Shown: positions 34,453 through 43,200 of the stretch, one piece after another
Layout of the letters: each line of letters begins with the position of its first letter
Position numbering within the stretch: the stretch's first letter is position 1
Origin: Rhodococcus sp. 14-2470-1b
Lineage (GTDB): Bacteria > Actinomycetota > Actinomycetes > Mycobacteriales > Mycobacteriaceae
Assembly (NCBI RefSeq): GCF_002259415.1
Contig: NZ_NPFY01000043.1
Location: 1 to 48,650 of the forward strand
Direction: 5' to 3'
DNA length: 48,650 bases
Translations under genes and position numbers: made by a program
The notes under the pieces: generated by a model
The model's input: the letters and a program-made list of their open reading frames with translations, nothing else
Told to the model about the DNA's origin: nothing
The model's database searches: none

Positions 34453-35517
34453 GTGACCCACACGACTCTGATCGAGAACTATCCCCACCGGATGGGAGGG
34501 CACTGCGGGTCAGGTGCAATGCGAGACCTTCTCCATTGGCACGGTCTGGGATGGGACGGACCACCCGACGAGGGGTTGGTGTTCGCACTGGGTGGTGATC
34601 TCGGTTTGTCCTACCTGCGATCGGACGACCTGGTCCCACCGATGTACTTGGTCGGCCGCGGCGCCGACTTCGAGATCGACTTGCCGCGCAGGCTCGGCGG
34701 ACAAGTCGAGGTTCTCACGACCGACGATCCCGGTGAGGGATGGTCATGGGTTCGCGACGACATCGATGCGGGACGACCCAGTCTGGTCTGGGCCGATATC
34801 GCTGAGCTGCCCTACTTACGGGTGAAACTGCAGATGAGTCGCCACGACATCGTGGTGATCGGCTACGACGAGATCGGGGGGACTGCCTCGGTCGTCGACA
34901 ACGATCGGGCCGACGTGCAGGAGATCCCGCTCGATGCGCTGGCTCGGGCGCGATCTTCCACCTCGTTCCCACAACCGACACGTCACTGCACGTACCGAAT
35001 CGCATGGCCGCAGACACTGCCGCCCGTGTCGACTGCCGCGGCTGCGGCCTTTGCCCGATCCGCCGCCAGCATGCGCTCCCCATCGACACCGGGAATAGCC
35101 GACCGCGTACCAGCGGCCGGTGCCGAAGGATTGGCCGCGGTCGACCAGCTGGCAACCGACGTGAGGAGCTGGGTCGACCTTCCGCCCGATGACCTCGAGA
35201 CGCTGCTGTTCAGTCTCGGTGTCTTCATCGAAAAGGCCGGAACCGGCGGCGGGCTCTTTCGTCGGCTTCTCGCCGACGGCTGTACCGAAATTGCACGTCT
35301 GACCGGTGATCCCGCTACCGCAGACCTCGCGGCGGCCGCCGATCACTGCGCCCAGGCCTGGACCGAAACTGCCCGCGCCGGAACACAACGCGGTCTCGAT
35401 GCACGAACACGCGCAGCTGCGGTGGCCGTGTCGGCTGCCAGACTGCCTGCACTCGAGCTGATCCTGGCGGAGTCCCTGGAGTCTGCTTCACGCTCGCTGT
35501 CCGCCATCACGAGATGA
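34453..35517 (+). CDS. BtrH_N/DUF4872-type papain-fold protein
   Basis: 354 residues from GTG 34453, which has AAAGG 8-9 nt upstream. The N-terminal half starts IENYPHRMGGHCGSGAMRDL, with the HC(G)SGA pattern of BtrH_N domains, whose member BtrH transfers an acyl chain from a carrier to an amine during butirosin synthesis; SRHDIVVIGYD and SVVDNDR supply the expected His and Asp. The C-terminal half (DLPPDDLETLLFSLGVFIEK onward) is helical and corresponds to DUF4872. A role as a cysteine acyltransferase or peptidase is probable, but its substrate here is unknown. It shares the operon with another papain-fold protein, the transglutaminase-like one. Confidence 0.72.
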   Translation: MTHTTLIENYPHRMGGHCGSGAMRDLLHWHGLGWDGPPDEGLVFALGGDLGLSYLRSDDLVPPMYLVGRGADFEIDLPRRLGGQVEVLTTDDPGEGWSWVRDDIDAGRPSLVWADIAELPYLRVKLQMSRHDIVVIGYDEIGGTASVVDNDRADVQEIPLDALARARSSTSFPQPTRHCTYRIAWPQTLPPVSTAAAAAFARSAASMRSPSTPGIADRVPAAGAEGLAAVDQLATDVRSWVDLPPDDLETLLFSLGVFIEKAGTGGGLFRRLLADGCTEIARLTGDPATADLAAAADHCAQAWTETARAGTQRGLDARTRAAAVAVSAARLPALELILAESLESASRSLSAITR

Positions 35518-35593
35518 TGCCCACCGTCGTTCGATGGCGCGCGAAGACGCGACAGACTCGGCACAGTTTTTCTCACGACAGAGAGGTCCGACC

Positions 35594-36148
35594 ATGAAGA
35601 GAATTCCGGACGAGGTCAGCGGGTCGGCCGGCCCCACTATCGAGAACTGGGTGCGCTCGTTCTGGGGCACGACTTCCGAGTCGCCTGATTTACCGCCCCA
35701 CCACCCCGACTGTCTTGGTTGTGGGCCGGAGAACCCGCACGGCCACGCCCTGTCGGTCCAGCGTGACGAGAACGGCGTGGTGGCTCACCATGTGTTCGAT
35801 CAGCGTCACGTCGGGGCACCCGGGATAGCACACGGCGGCGCGGTGGCGACCGTTCTCGACGATCTGTTCGGCTTCCTGCTCTACACAGTGGGTGAGCTCG
35901 CAGTGACGCGGCGTCTCGAGCTCGACTATCTAGCGCCGGTTCTGCTCGGCACTCCCTACGTGTTGCGTGCTGCCGTTCGGTCTCGTGATGGGCGCAAACT
36001 GGATCTCACGGCCAGGATGGACGATGCGCAGGGCCGCTCGGTCGCCACCGCTACTGCCCTGTTCGTGGTGGTCGAGGTCGAACACTTCATGCAGTCCCAA
36101 GCCCGAGCTCAACTCCGGGCCACAGACACGAATCACACCGAAGAATAG
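35594..36148 (+). CDS. PaaI-type hotdog thioesterase
   Basis: 184 residues from ATG 35594 with GAGAGG upstream. It has a small Cys pair (DCLGCGPENPHGHAL) and the hotdog signature HVGAPGIAHGGAVATVLDD with the catalytic acidic residue, then RRLELDYLAPVLLGTPY. Such enzymes hydrolyse acyl-CoA thioesters. In this operon it could release an acid derived from the alkane. It is the last gene of the P450 unit and converges on the MFS gene with a 15-bp gap. Confidence 0.85.
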   Translation: MKRIPDEVSGSAGPTIENWVRSFWGTTSESPDLPPHHPDCLGCGPENPHGHALSVQRDENGVVAHHVFDQRHVGAPGIAHGGAVATVLDDLFGFLLYTVGELAVTRRLELDYLAPVLLGTPYVLRAAVRSRDGRKLDLTARMDDAQGRSVATATALFVVVEVEHFMQSQARAQLRATDTNHTEE

Positions 36149-36163
36149 ACACCCTGGCCGACC

Positions 36164-37717
36164 TCATCGACGTCCATCACCCGCGGTGGCTGTCGTTCGG
36201 CTGCGTCTACCTGGCGCAACGACGGCGAGCACGAGTGCCCCAGCGGCGGTCAGGGCCGCCAACGCCAGTGTCGCCTGACCACTTCCATGTACGAATGCGG
36301 CTTTGGCGAACTCGGCCAGCGGCTGGCCAGCTGGTCCTGCGCGGTCGGCGACCTGCAATGCGGCGGCCAGAGAATCGGCCACCGGACCACGGGCTGGCTC
36401 GGGTAGCTGGGGCAGAGCCGGCTGGATGTGCTGAACGTAACCGGCCGCGAGCACGCTACCGGCTACCGCAATCCCAATCGCGGCACCGATTTCGCGAGCC
36501 GCGTCGTTGACCGCGGCAGCCACCCCGTGCTTGGCCTCTGGAGTGTCCGAGACGATGGCGAAAGTCGCAGGAGCGGTAGACAACCCCAAACCCGCGCTCA
36601 TGATGAGCAGGGGCCACAGCAGGTCAGGGTAAGTCGCAGCGACGGTCAGTCTGCTCACCATCACCAGTCCCGCCGCGATGGTGAGCAGACCTACAGTGGT
36701 CATCACCCGCAGCCCAACAATGTTCGACAGCCAGGGTGCAATCACCGAGATCACGATGAGCGGCACGACCATAGGGGTCAACGCCAACGCGGCGGTGAGC
36801 GGTCCATAACCAAGAATCAACTGCAGATACTGCACCAACAGCAAGAACACCCCGAAGGTCACCAGAAATTGGATACAGACAGACAGCGCGCCGGCACCGA
36901 AACCACGGCGGGCGAACAACCGGACATCGAGTAGCGGTGCCGAGGAACGTAGTTCTACGACGACGAACACCACAACTGCGAACAAGCCCACCGCAGTGCT
37001 GATGGCGACGAGCGAATCCGACCAGCCACGGGCCGGAACCTCGATCACAGCGAAGACGATCGCCCCGACTGCGACAACGACGGTCACAGCGCCCACCCAA
37101 TCGACCGGTGGATGCTCCTGCTGGCGGGACTCCGCGATACTGCATGCCAACCCGGCCAGAACCGCTCCGGCGACGGTCAACCCGACGAACACCGAGGTCC
37201 ACGACCACTGCTCGAGCAGCACTCCAGCCCCGAGGATGCCCAGGACCGCCCCGGATCCAGCAACCCCGGCCCACACCCCTACAGCGCGACCGCGATGCGC
37301 CGGTGGAAATCCCGCGGTCAGTATCGACAGCGTCGAGGGCATGACCAGCGCCGCACCCGCCCCAGCCAACGCGCGAGCAGCGATCAGCCACGCCGGGTCA
37401 GCAAGAAACAAGGGCAATGCCGACGCGAAAGCGAACAACGCCAACCCCGCCACGAGCACCCCCCGGCGACCGTAACGATCACCGATCGCACCGGCAGGCA
37501 GAACGAAGCACGCCAATACCAACGTATAACCGTCGACTATCCAGGTCAGTTGAGCTTGCGTCGCCCCTGTCGCGACCGCGATCTGTGGCAACGCTGAATA
37601 CAATGCCGCCATTGCGGCCACCACCAACGCGACCGCCATGCACGACACAATCAACATCCACCACTGGGCGCCGCTCCATCGAGCGACGCCGGCAGAGTCG
37701 GATCCACGTTCGTTCAA
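36164..37717 (-). CDS. MFS drug/solvent efflux pump (DHA2, 14 helices)
   Basis: 517 residues with 14 predicted helices, the EmrB/QacA group. Family motifs: DRYGRRGVLVAGLALF (motif A), TWIVDGYTLVLA, and a motif-C-like GVAGSGAVLGILGAG. The start is TTG at 37717, chosen because GGGAGG lies 7 nt before it. A TetR gene is divergent and shares a 125-bp operator region, so the pair is a classical regulated efflux system, perhaps exporting toxic alcohols, aldehydes or drugs. Its substrate cannot be read from sequence. Confidence 0.9.
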   Translation of the reverse strand: MNERGSDSAGVARWSGAQWWMLIVSCMAVALVVAAMAALYSALPQIAVATGATQAQLTWIVDGYTLVLACFVLPAGAIGDRYGRRGVLVAGLALFAFASALPLFLADPAWLIAARALAGAGAALVMPSTLSILTAGFPPAHRGRAVGVWAGVAGSGAVLGILGAGVLLEQWSWTSVFVGLTVAGAVLAGLACSIAESRQQEHPPVDWVGAVTVVVAVGAIVFAVIEVPARGWSDSLVAISTAVGLFAVVVFVVVELRSSAPLLDVRLFARRGFGAGALSVCIQFLVTFGVFLLLVQYLQLILGYGPLTAALALTPMVVPLIVISVIAPWLSNIVGLRVMTTVGLLTIAAGLVMVSRLTVAATYPDLLWPLLIMSAGLGLSTAPATFAIVSDTPEAKHGVAAAVNDAAREIGAAIGIAVAGSVLAAGYVQHIQPALPQLPEPARGPVADSLAAALQVADRAGPAGQPLAEFAKAAFVHGSGQATLALAALTAAGALVLAVVAPGRRSRTTATAGDGRR

Positions 37718-37734
37718 TGGCCAGCCTCCCAGTT

Positions 37735-37819
37735 CGAGACTGATCGTCTCGGTGCGAGACTATTAGTATCATAACTCTGTGGGTGTGACAGAATGGTCAT
37801 GCGAGGAGATATTCTGTCA
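37735..37819. promoter_or_regulatory. Operators between divergent MFS and TetR genes
   Basis: Two perfect inverted repeats. TGACAGAAT (37786-37794) and ATTCTGTCA (37811-37819) have a 16-bp spacer and span a -10-like TATTCT for tetR. CGAGAC (37735-37740) and GTCTCG (37746-37751) have a 5-bp spacer and lie between the MFS start and a -10-like TATGAT on the minus strand. Either could bind the TetR protein. Confidence 0.65.
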
Positions 37820-37842
37820 GTCAAATGGAGCGGAGCCCGTTC

Positions 37843-38547
37843 ATGGTCGACCCTCTCGTTGCAGCCGAGGGCCCGGCCGATCCCCGGCTGGCGCGCTCAC
37901 GTAACCGGTTACTCGAAGCTGCCGGTCAGCTGCTGTCCACCGGCGGTGTCGAGGCGGTCACCGTGGAGGCGGTCACCCGCATGTCGAAGGTTGCGCGTGC
38001 CACGCTGTACCGACACTTCGGAAGTACCACCGACCTGCTCGCGGCAACCTTCGAGCGACTACTACCCCCAGTCGACACCGATATCGATACCGGTCCGCTA
38101 CGCGAACGTCTGATTTCGTTGCTCACCACCCAAGCCGACCTCATCGACCAAGCTCCGGTGCAGATGACCACGCTGGCGTGGCTGGCGATGGGACCCGTCA
38201 ACAGCGGCGACGCCAGTCGGCGCGATCTCGATCCTGGCGCGGTGGTCTCACTTCGGGCACGTGTCATAGAGCAATACCGCAAGTCCCTGGATCAGATCCT
38301 GACGGCCCCTGACGCCCGCGATGTGCTCGGCGAGCTCGACACCACCTTCGCCCTCATTCAGCTCCTCGGACCGATAGTGTTCGCTCGCCTTACAGGACTG
38401 CGTCACATCCACACCGACGACTGCATCCGCATCGTCGACAACTTTCTCGCCGCCCATGCCACAAGTGTCGGATCGAGCACTTCGCGCGACAATAGTCGTA
38501 CGTGGCCGGCCACGACGCCAGACCCGCAGTTCAACGAAGGCCAGTAA
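37843..38547 (+). CDS. TetR-family repressor of the MFS pump
   Basis: 234 residues. The N-terminal helix-turn-helix is clear: RNRLLEAAGQLLSTGGVEAV then MSKVARATLYRHFGSTTDLL. The C-terminal ligand domain is diverse. I prefer ATG 37843 because GGAG lies 7 nt upstream; ATG 37825 is possible and adds 6 residues, and a -10-like TATTCT would make that one nearly leaderless. It should repress the divergent pump and itself through the inverted repeats between them. The last gene inside the transposon. Confidence 0.88.
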   Translation: MVDPLVAAEGPADPRLARSRNRLLEAAGQLLSTGGVEAVTVEAVTRMSKVARATLYRHFGSTTDLLAATFERLLPPVDTDIDTGPLRERLISLLTTQADLIDQAPVQMTTLAWLAMGPVNSGDASRRDLDPGAVVSLRARVIEQYRKSLDQILTAPDARDVLGELDTTFALIQLLGPIVFARLTGLRHIHTDDCIRIVDNFLAAHATSVGSSTSRDNSRTWPATTPDPQFNEGQ

Positions 38548-38639
38548 GGCTTGATGGGAAACCACACCATCACTGCGCTAACCAGTCAGGGATCGCGGCG
38601 CTCATCGGATGCAACCTAACGTGGGCATAAAGAACTCAG

Positions 38640-38687
38640 AGTTGCAGGAGACTTCTGAAATCGTGCAGCCGACTTCTGAAACTGACA
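38640..38687 (-). repeat. Right (cargo-side) terminal inverted repeat
   Basis: Read inward on the minus strand from 38687 it begins TGTCAGTTTCAGAAGTCGGC and holds two direct TniA-site-like repeats 21 bp apart (TTTCAGAAGTCGGCTGCAC and TTTCAGAAGTCTCCTGCAA), the Tn402 pattern. Confidence 0.85.
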
Positions 38688-38771
38688 CCGGTGCGGAAGC
38701 GACCAGCCCGAATGTCGTGCCAAAAACGTGAGCTAAACCGATCGTGTCAGAACCTGCCGTGTCAGTGAGTT
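38688..38771 (+). other. Possible res region of the serine recombinase
   Basis: 84 bp between the transposon end and the recombinase start. It holds an 8-bp direct repeat CGTGTCAG (38743-38750 and 38758-38765), 15 bp apart. Resolvase genes usually have their res site directly upstream, and this position has been split by the transposon, so only part of it may remain here. Confidence 0.4.
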
Positions 38772-39344
38772 GTGGCAGTCTCTAGCCCTGTGGGGCACAA
38801 ATACGGATACGCCAGGGTTTCGACCACTGATCAGACACCCGCGCTACAGAGCGACGCTCTGACTGCGTTCGGGTGTGAACGGCTCTTCGTCGACACTGCG
38901 AGTGGGTCCACGACCACGAGGCCCGCGCTCGACGAGCTCCTGGCCACCCTGTTGCCCGGAGACACCTTGTGCGTGTGGCGGCTCGACCGGCTCGGCCGTA
39001 ACCTCCCGCACTTGATCGAACTCGTGACTGAGCTGAAATCCAGGGGAGTGGGGTTCGCATCGGTCACCGAACAGATCGACACTGCCACCGCCGGGGGTGA
39101 ACTCATCTTTCACATTTTCGGTGCCCTCGCCTCGTTCGAGCGGCAGCTGCTCCGCGAACGCACGAACGCTGGCCTCGCCGCCGCGCGCGAACGCGGCAAG
39201 ATCGGTGGCCGGCCACCCGCACTGTCGACCGCCAAGAAGCGTGAAGCCACCCGAATGCGTAACCAGGGCAGCACTATCGGCGACATAGCTGAAATCCTCG
39301 GAGTGAGTCGGCGAACCCTGTACCGCCATTTTGCGCAATCCTAG
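38772..39344 (+). CDS. Serine recombinase (resolvase/invertase)
   Basis: 190 residues; GTG 38772 or GTG 38790 (MGHKYGYARVS) could start it. The nucleophilic Ser is in YGYARVSTTDQ, with catalytic arginines in VWRLDRLGRN and in FERQLLRERT, and a C-terminal helix-turn-helix (TIGDIAEILGVSRRTLYRHF). This is the small Tn3-resolvase/Hin type, but the gene lies outside the transposon ends and reads away from them, so it is more likely the resident recombinase whose res site was targeted. It converges on the GIY-YIG gene with a 14-bp gap. Confidence 0.92.
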   Translation: MAVSSPVGHKYGYARVSTTDQTPALQSDALTAFGCERLFVDTASGSTTTRPALDELLATLLPGDTLCVWRLDRLGRNLPHLIELVTELKSRGVGFASVTEQIDTATAGGELIFHIFGALASFERQLLRERTNAGLAAARERGKIGGRPPALSTAKKREATRMRNQGSTIGDIAEILGVSRRTLYRHFAQS

Positions 39345-39358
39345 AGCTGAGGGGAGAA

Positions 39359-40291
39359 CTACGCGGTTGGCACTCCCGCTCCGACCTCGACGGAATCACT
39401 CGCCGGTGACGCCTCACGCTGCGCCTGAGCGCTGGCCAGCTCACGGGCCTCTAACACGTTCAGATCTTCGCCGGCTTCGTTCTTCCAGCTGATGCGTCCA
39501 TTGTTGCTTCCACCTACGAGCACTGCGCCGGCAGCGGATGGACTGTCGAAGAGCTCGTCGTCGCGAAAAATGAAAGCGTCATCTTCGATCGTCGCGCGGC
39601 CGCTGGCGATAAGAGACTCGCGGGTAGTCCTGACGCGCTCGGTAGCTGCGCCACGTAGATCCGGTCGGCCACGGGAACCTCGTTGCACAACAATGCCTTC
39701 GGAAGTCAAGTATCCCTGCGCGTCGCATCCGGACTCACGGAAGAACAGAGGCTGGTTTGGCGATTCTTCACCTGCTCTGGATTCACCCTTCGTTGGACGA
39801 ATCGAATCGAGGATCGGTGCACCAAGGGTGGTCAGCAGGACGGAGATCGTGTCCAGAAACTCGTGGCAATCCGCCTCGAGCGGTGCTGGTGTGAACGGGT
39901 TGCTCGCATCGTTGCCATTGGTCAGCGTGTACCGGTCTGCGCGTTGGGCGGTTCGGATCGACAACCACTCCAGATAGGAGACGTGCGTGGACGTCCATTC
40001 ATTGGTCAACGACACTGCAACCATCGCGCGGGTCCAGTTCTTCTCGCCATGCTCACCTAAGCGTTTACCGACGTTCCCGGTCTGGCCGATGTACGCGGTC
40101 CGCTCGTCATCGCTACCTCCGAACAGGTAGTACACCCCGACCTGCGTCGATGCCGGTAGCTTTGCAAATTCGCTCAGCAGCGATCGCGGGATGTCGAAGA
40201 CCCGGACAGTCCTAGTGGTCAGGCTCGCGACCCGAATACCGGCGGGATCCCCACCGGGTAGATAGATCTGGATTGTCTGAGCCCGGACCAT
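39359..40291 (-). CDS. GIY-YIG nuclease-domain protein
   Basis: 310 residues from ATG 40291. The GIY-YIG fold begins at VGVYYLFGGS and continues with TAYIGQTGNVGKRLGEH; the Arg and the Glu in SYLEWLSIRTA correspond to catalytic residues. The C-terminal part (IVVQRGSRGRPDLRG onward, ending WKNEAGEDLNVLEA) resembles DUF4357, often attached to such domains. Its first base overlaps the last base of the type ISP gene's stop codon (TGATG), so it is translationally coupled to the restriction enzyme. A DNA-cleaving or regulatory role in defence is likely but unproven. Confidence 0.8.
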   Translation of the reverse strand: MVRAQTIQIYLPGGDPAGIRVASLTTRTVRVFDIPRSLLSEFAKLPASTQVGVYYLFGGSDDERTAYIGQTGNVGKRLGEHGEKNWTRAMVAVSLTNEWTSTHVSYLEWLSIRTAQRADRYTLTNGNDASNPFTPAPLEADCHEFLDTISVLLTTLGAPILDSIRPTKGESRAGEESPNQPLFFRESGCDAQGYLTSEGIVVQRGSRGRPDLRGAATERVRTTRESLIASGRATIEDDAFIFRDDELFDSPSAAGAVLVGGSNNGRISWKNEAGEDLNVLEARELASAQAQREASPASDSVEVGAGVPTA

Positions 40292-43200
40292 CAGGCAGCC
40301 TTCTCGATGTCGAGTTCGCGAACGATGCGCATGGTCTCGACGGCGACGGTGGTGACTTTCTTGATCAGTTCGACTATGTAGGTGGGGTTGTCGTGCTCGT
40401 CGCACCATAGGTTCGGATCGTTCACGATGCCCGATGGCTTGTCGGTCTTGACCTGGTAGCGGTCGATGATCCATGCCAGCGCTGACCGCGAACCGAGCAT
40501 GTACTCCTCGGCTTCGGGTGGAATGCCGGTGAGGCTGACCTTCGAGTTGTAGACGATTGCGGTGTGGTCGGACTTGTTGCGCCACTTCAGTTTCTGTACT
40601 CGCCATGTCTCACGATCGTGTTCGTCGACACCGGCCTTTATCTCGACATCGAGTGGGTAGGGATCGACGTCCTCGTACTGCATATGAAGGGTGCCGAGCT
40701 GCTCGCCGGCGTTAGCGAGCTGGGTGAAGCGCTCCAAGCTTTCAGGGGTGGGGATGTGGGGGAGCATTTTCTTCAGATCCGCCGCGTACGTCTCCCGGTA
40801 GCCGGGGACATGCAGCTGCCCATACACCGACCAGAAAACCTGATCCTTGGTCACCGAAGCGTCAAGCGCGGTCCGGTAGACCTCGAGGATCTCATCGGTG
40901 ATGTTGTCCACCCGCCGGTAACCCCACTCATCGACCCCAAAAGTATCGGCCGTCGATCCGAAGTCGAACCCGCCGCCCGCAGCACCGTCGATGCGTTCGT
41001 AGGTGTAGCGAGGGAAGAACTGACCAGTGTCCAGGAGGTGCAGGTTGGGAATCAGATTGGTCGCAAATGGAGTGAAGTCGAAGTGTGATGCCGGTCCAGT
41101 CAGAACGATGCCGTAGTTCCGGTGGTGGGGCGTTGGGAACATCGAAGGGAGCCTGCCAGGGCGGTCATTCAGGGACTTGTCGAAGTAGACATGGCTTCCT
41201 TGGAATGGCCGGTAAGCGCTTTCGCGGTATGCAGAAGTCTCTTCGCGAATGACCCTGCGCGCGTCGATAGATGACAACAGCGAGCTGCTCCACGAGATAC
41301 TTTGGGGATCGCGGTTCACCACGTCCTGAAGGCGTTCGTTCCCCCGTTGAGCCTCTGCGCGATGAAGTTCCGCTTGATAGAAGGTGAGCGTCCTGCCGAC
41401 CTGTTCGTGGAGCGAGTTCAAGGAGAAGCTGTAAACCCAGCTATCTCGGTTGGTCTTAAGTCCGCCCGAGAAAGTTCGGAAGACGACGGCTCCCGTAGCA
41501 CCGCGGCTCGCGATCGCCGGCCATGAGCTGAAAGCACTGTCTCGCTGGCTGATCCAGTCGCCATGCGCGTTCGGCTGCACACTCTGCCATTCGAGGTTCT
41601 CGATAGTGCTCGTGTCAACGAGACGGAGTTTTTCGGCGCGGTCGAGATAGTCGCCGATATCTCGGTAGTGGATCTGTACGGGTCCTGTGTGCTTTTCGTT
41701 CTTAACACCGACGAAAATGACGATGGTGGAACGGCTTCCGGAGCCGAACACCTTGCCGCCTTCTCGTCGGGAAAGTTCGCCGGCTGTGCGTTGGTTACCG
41801 CGTAGATTGTAAATCCACAGGTGGGCGAACTCGTCGGCCATGCTCAGCCGCACTCCTTCGGCCGTGTTGCCGTCGATCCATCCTCCGTTGGAGACGAATG
41901 CGACTATTCCGTGGTCGCCGACGCGGTCGGTGGCCCATCGGTAGGCGCGGTAGTAGGAGTCGTAGAGGCTGTTCTTGAGCTGCGCCGTCGAGCGGCCGGC
42001 GTAGGTCGCGGCGATACGGGCGTCGAGAGTGGGGTAGCTGAGGTTGGCGTTGTTGTCGTTGGCGCTGTCCTGCCCGACCGAGTACGGCGGGTTACCTACG
42101 ATGACATTGATCGGGGCTTCGACCTGTTTGACGATGCGGTCGTTGTTCTGCGGGAACATGATCGCGTCCATACTGTCGCCGTCTTCGGAGATCTGGAACG
42201 TGTCGGTGAGTACGATTCCCTCGAACGACTCGTACTGTCCGTCCTCGCCATTTGGGGTAGCCAGAGCGTGATAGGTGGTCTCGATGTTGACTGCCGCAAT
42301 GTAGTACGCGAGAAGCATGATCTCGTTGGCGTGCAACTCTTCCCGGTACTTGCGTGCAAGGTCGTCGGGGAGAATGAGCCCGGATTGCAGGAGTCGGGTG
42401 AGGAAAGTGCCGGTCCCGGTGAACGGGTCGAGGACATGTACGCCGGTGTCGGTGAGGCCCTTCCCGAAATGCTCCTTCGAGACGTGGTCTGCGGCGCGGA
42501 GGATGAAGTCGACGATCTCGACGGGGGTGTAGACGATGCCGAGAGCGTCGGATTGCTTCTTGAACGCAACACGGAAGAATCGCTCGTACAGCTCGGCGAT
42601 GACCTGCTGTTTGCCTTCAGCGCTGGTCACTTCGGAGGCCCGGATGCGCACCGAGTCGTAGAACGAGTCGAGACCGTTGGTCTCCGATTCGAGGTTGGCG
42701 TCGCTGAGAGTGTCGAGCATCTGCTGCATGACGATCGAGACGGGGTTGTGCGCGGCGAAGTCGTGGCCGGCGAACAGGGCATCGAACACCGGCTTGGTGA
42801 TCAGGTGTTGGCTGAGCATGCTGATTGCGTCGTCGCGGCTGATGGAGTCGTTGAGGTTGTCACGTAGTCCGGTGAGGAACCTCTCGAACTGCTCCGTCAC
42901 TTGGGAGGATGCACCGCTGAGAAGCGCGTTTATGCGGGCGATCTGGGCGGCGGCGATGTCGGCGACGTCGGCGGCCCATTGTTCCCAGTAGACGCGTGTG
43001 CCGACCTTGTCGACGATGCGGGCATAGATAGCTTCCTGCCACTCCGAGAGTGCGAACAACGCCATCTGCGACGCCACCCCACCACCGCCACCTTCGCCGT
43101 TGTCCTGCTTCGGATCCGTGTCCGGGGTGGGGTGTCCGTCGCCGATCGTTTCGTCGGAGTCGGTGGTCGGGCCGATGTGTCCGCCGAGGAGGCGATCGTT

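Larger units (their letters stand above)
21660..38687 (+). mobile_element. 17-kb Tn402/Tn5053-like transposon carrying CYP153 and efflux genes
   Basis: Terminal inverted repeats at 21660 and 38687 share their first 16 bases exactly (TGTCAGTTTCAGAAGT) and 21 of 25 overall. Inside lie tniA, tniB, tniQ in the canonical order at one end, then two tyrosine-recombinase genes, then cargo: AraC regulator, ferredoxin, CYP153, reductase, four further genes, MFS pump and TetR regulator. The 5-bp flanks (ACCGA left, CCGGT right) are not identical, so there is no perfect target duplication. It departs from the family by lacking a serine resolvase (tniR) inside the ends. Confidence 0.85.
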
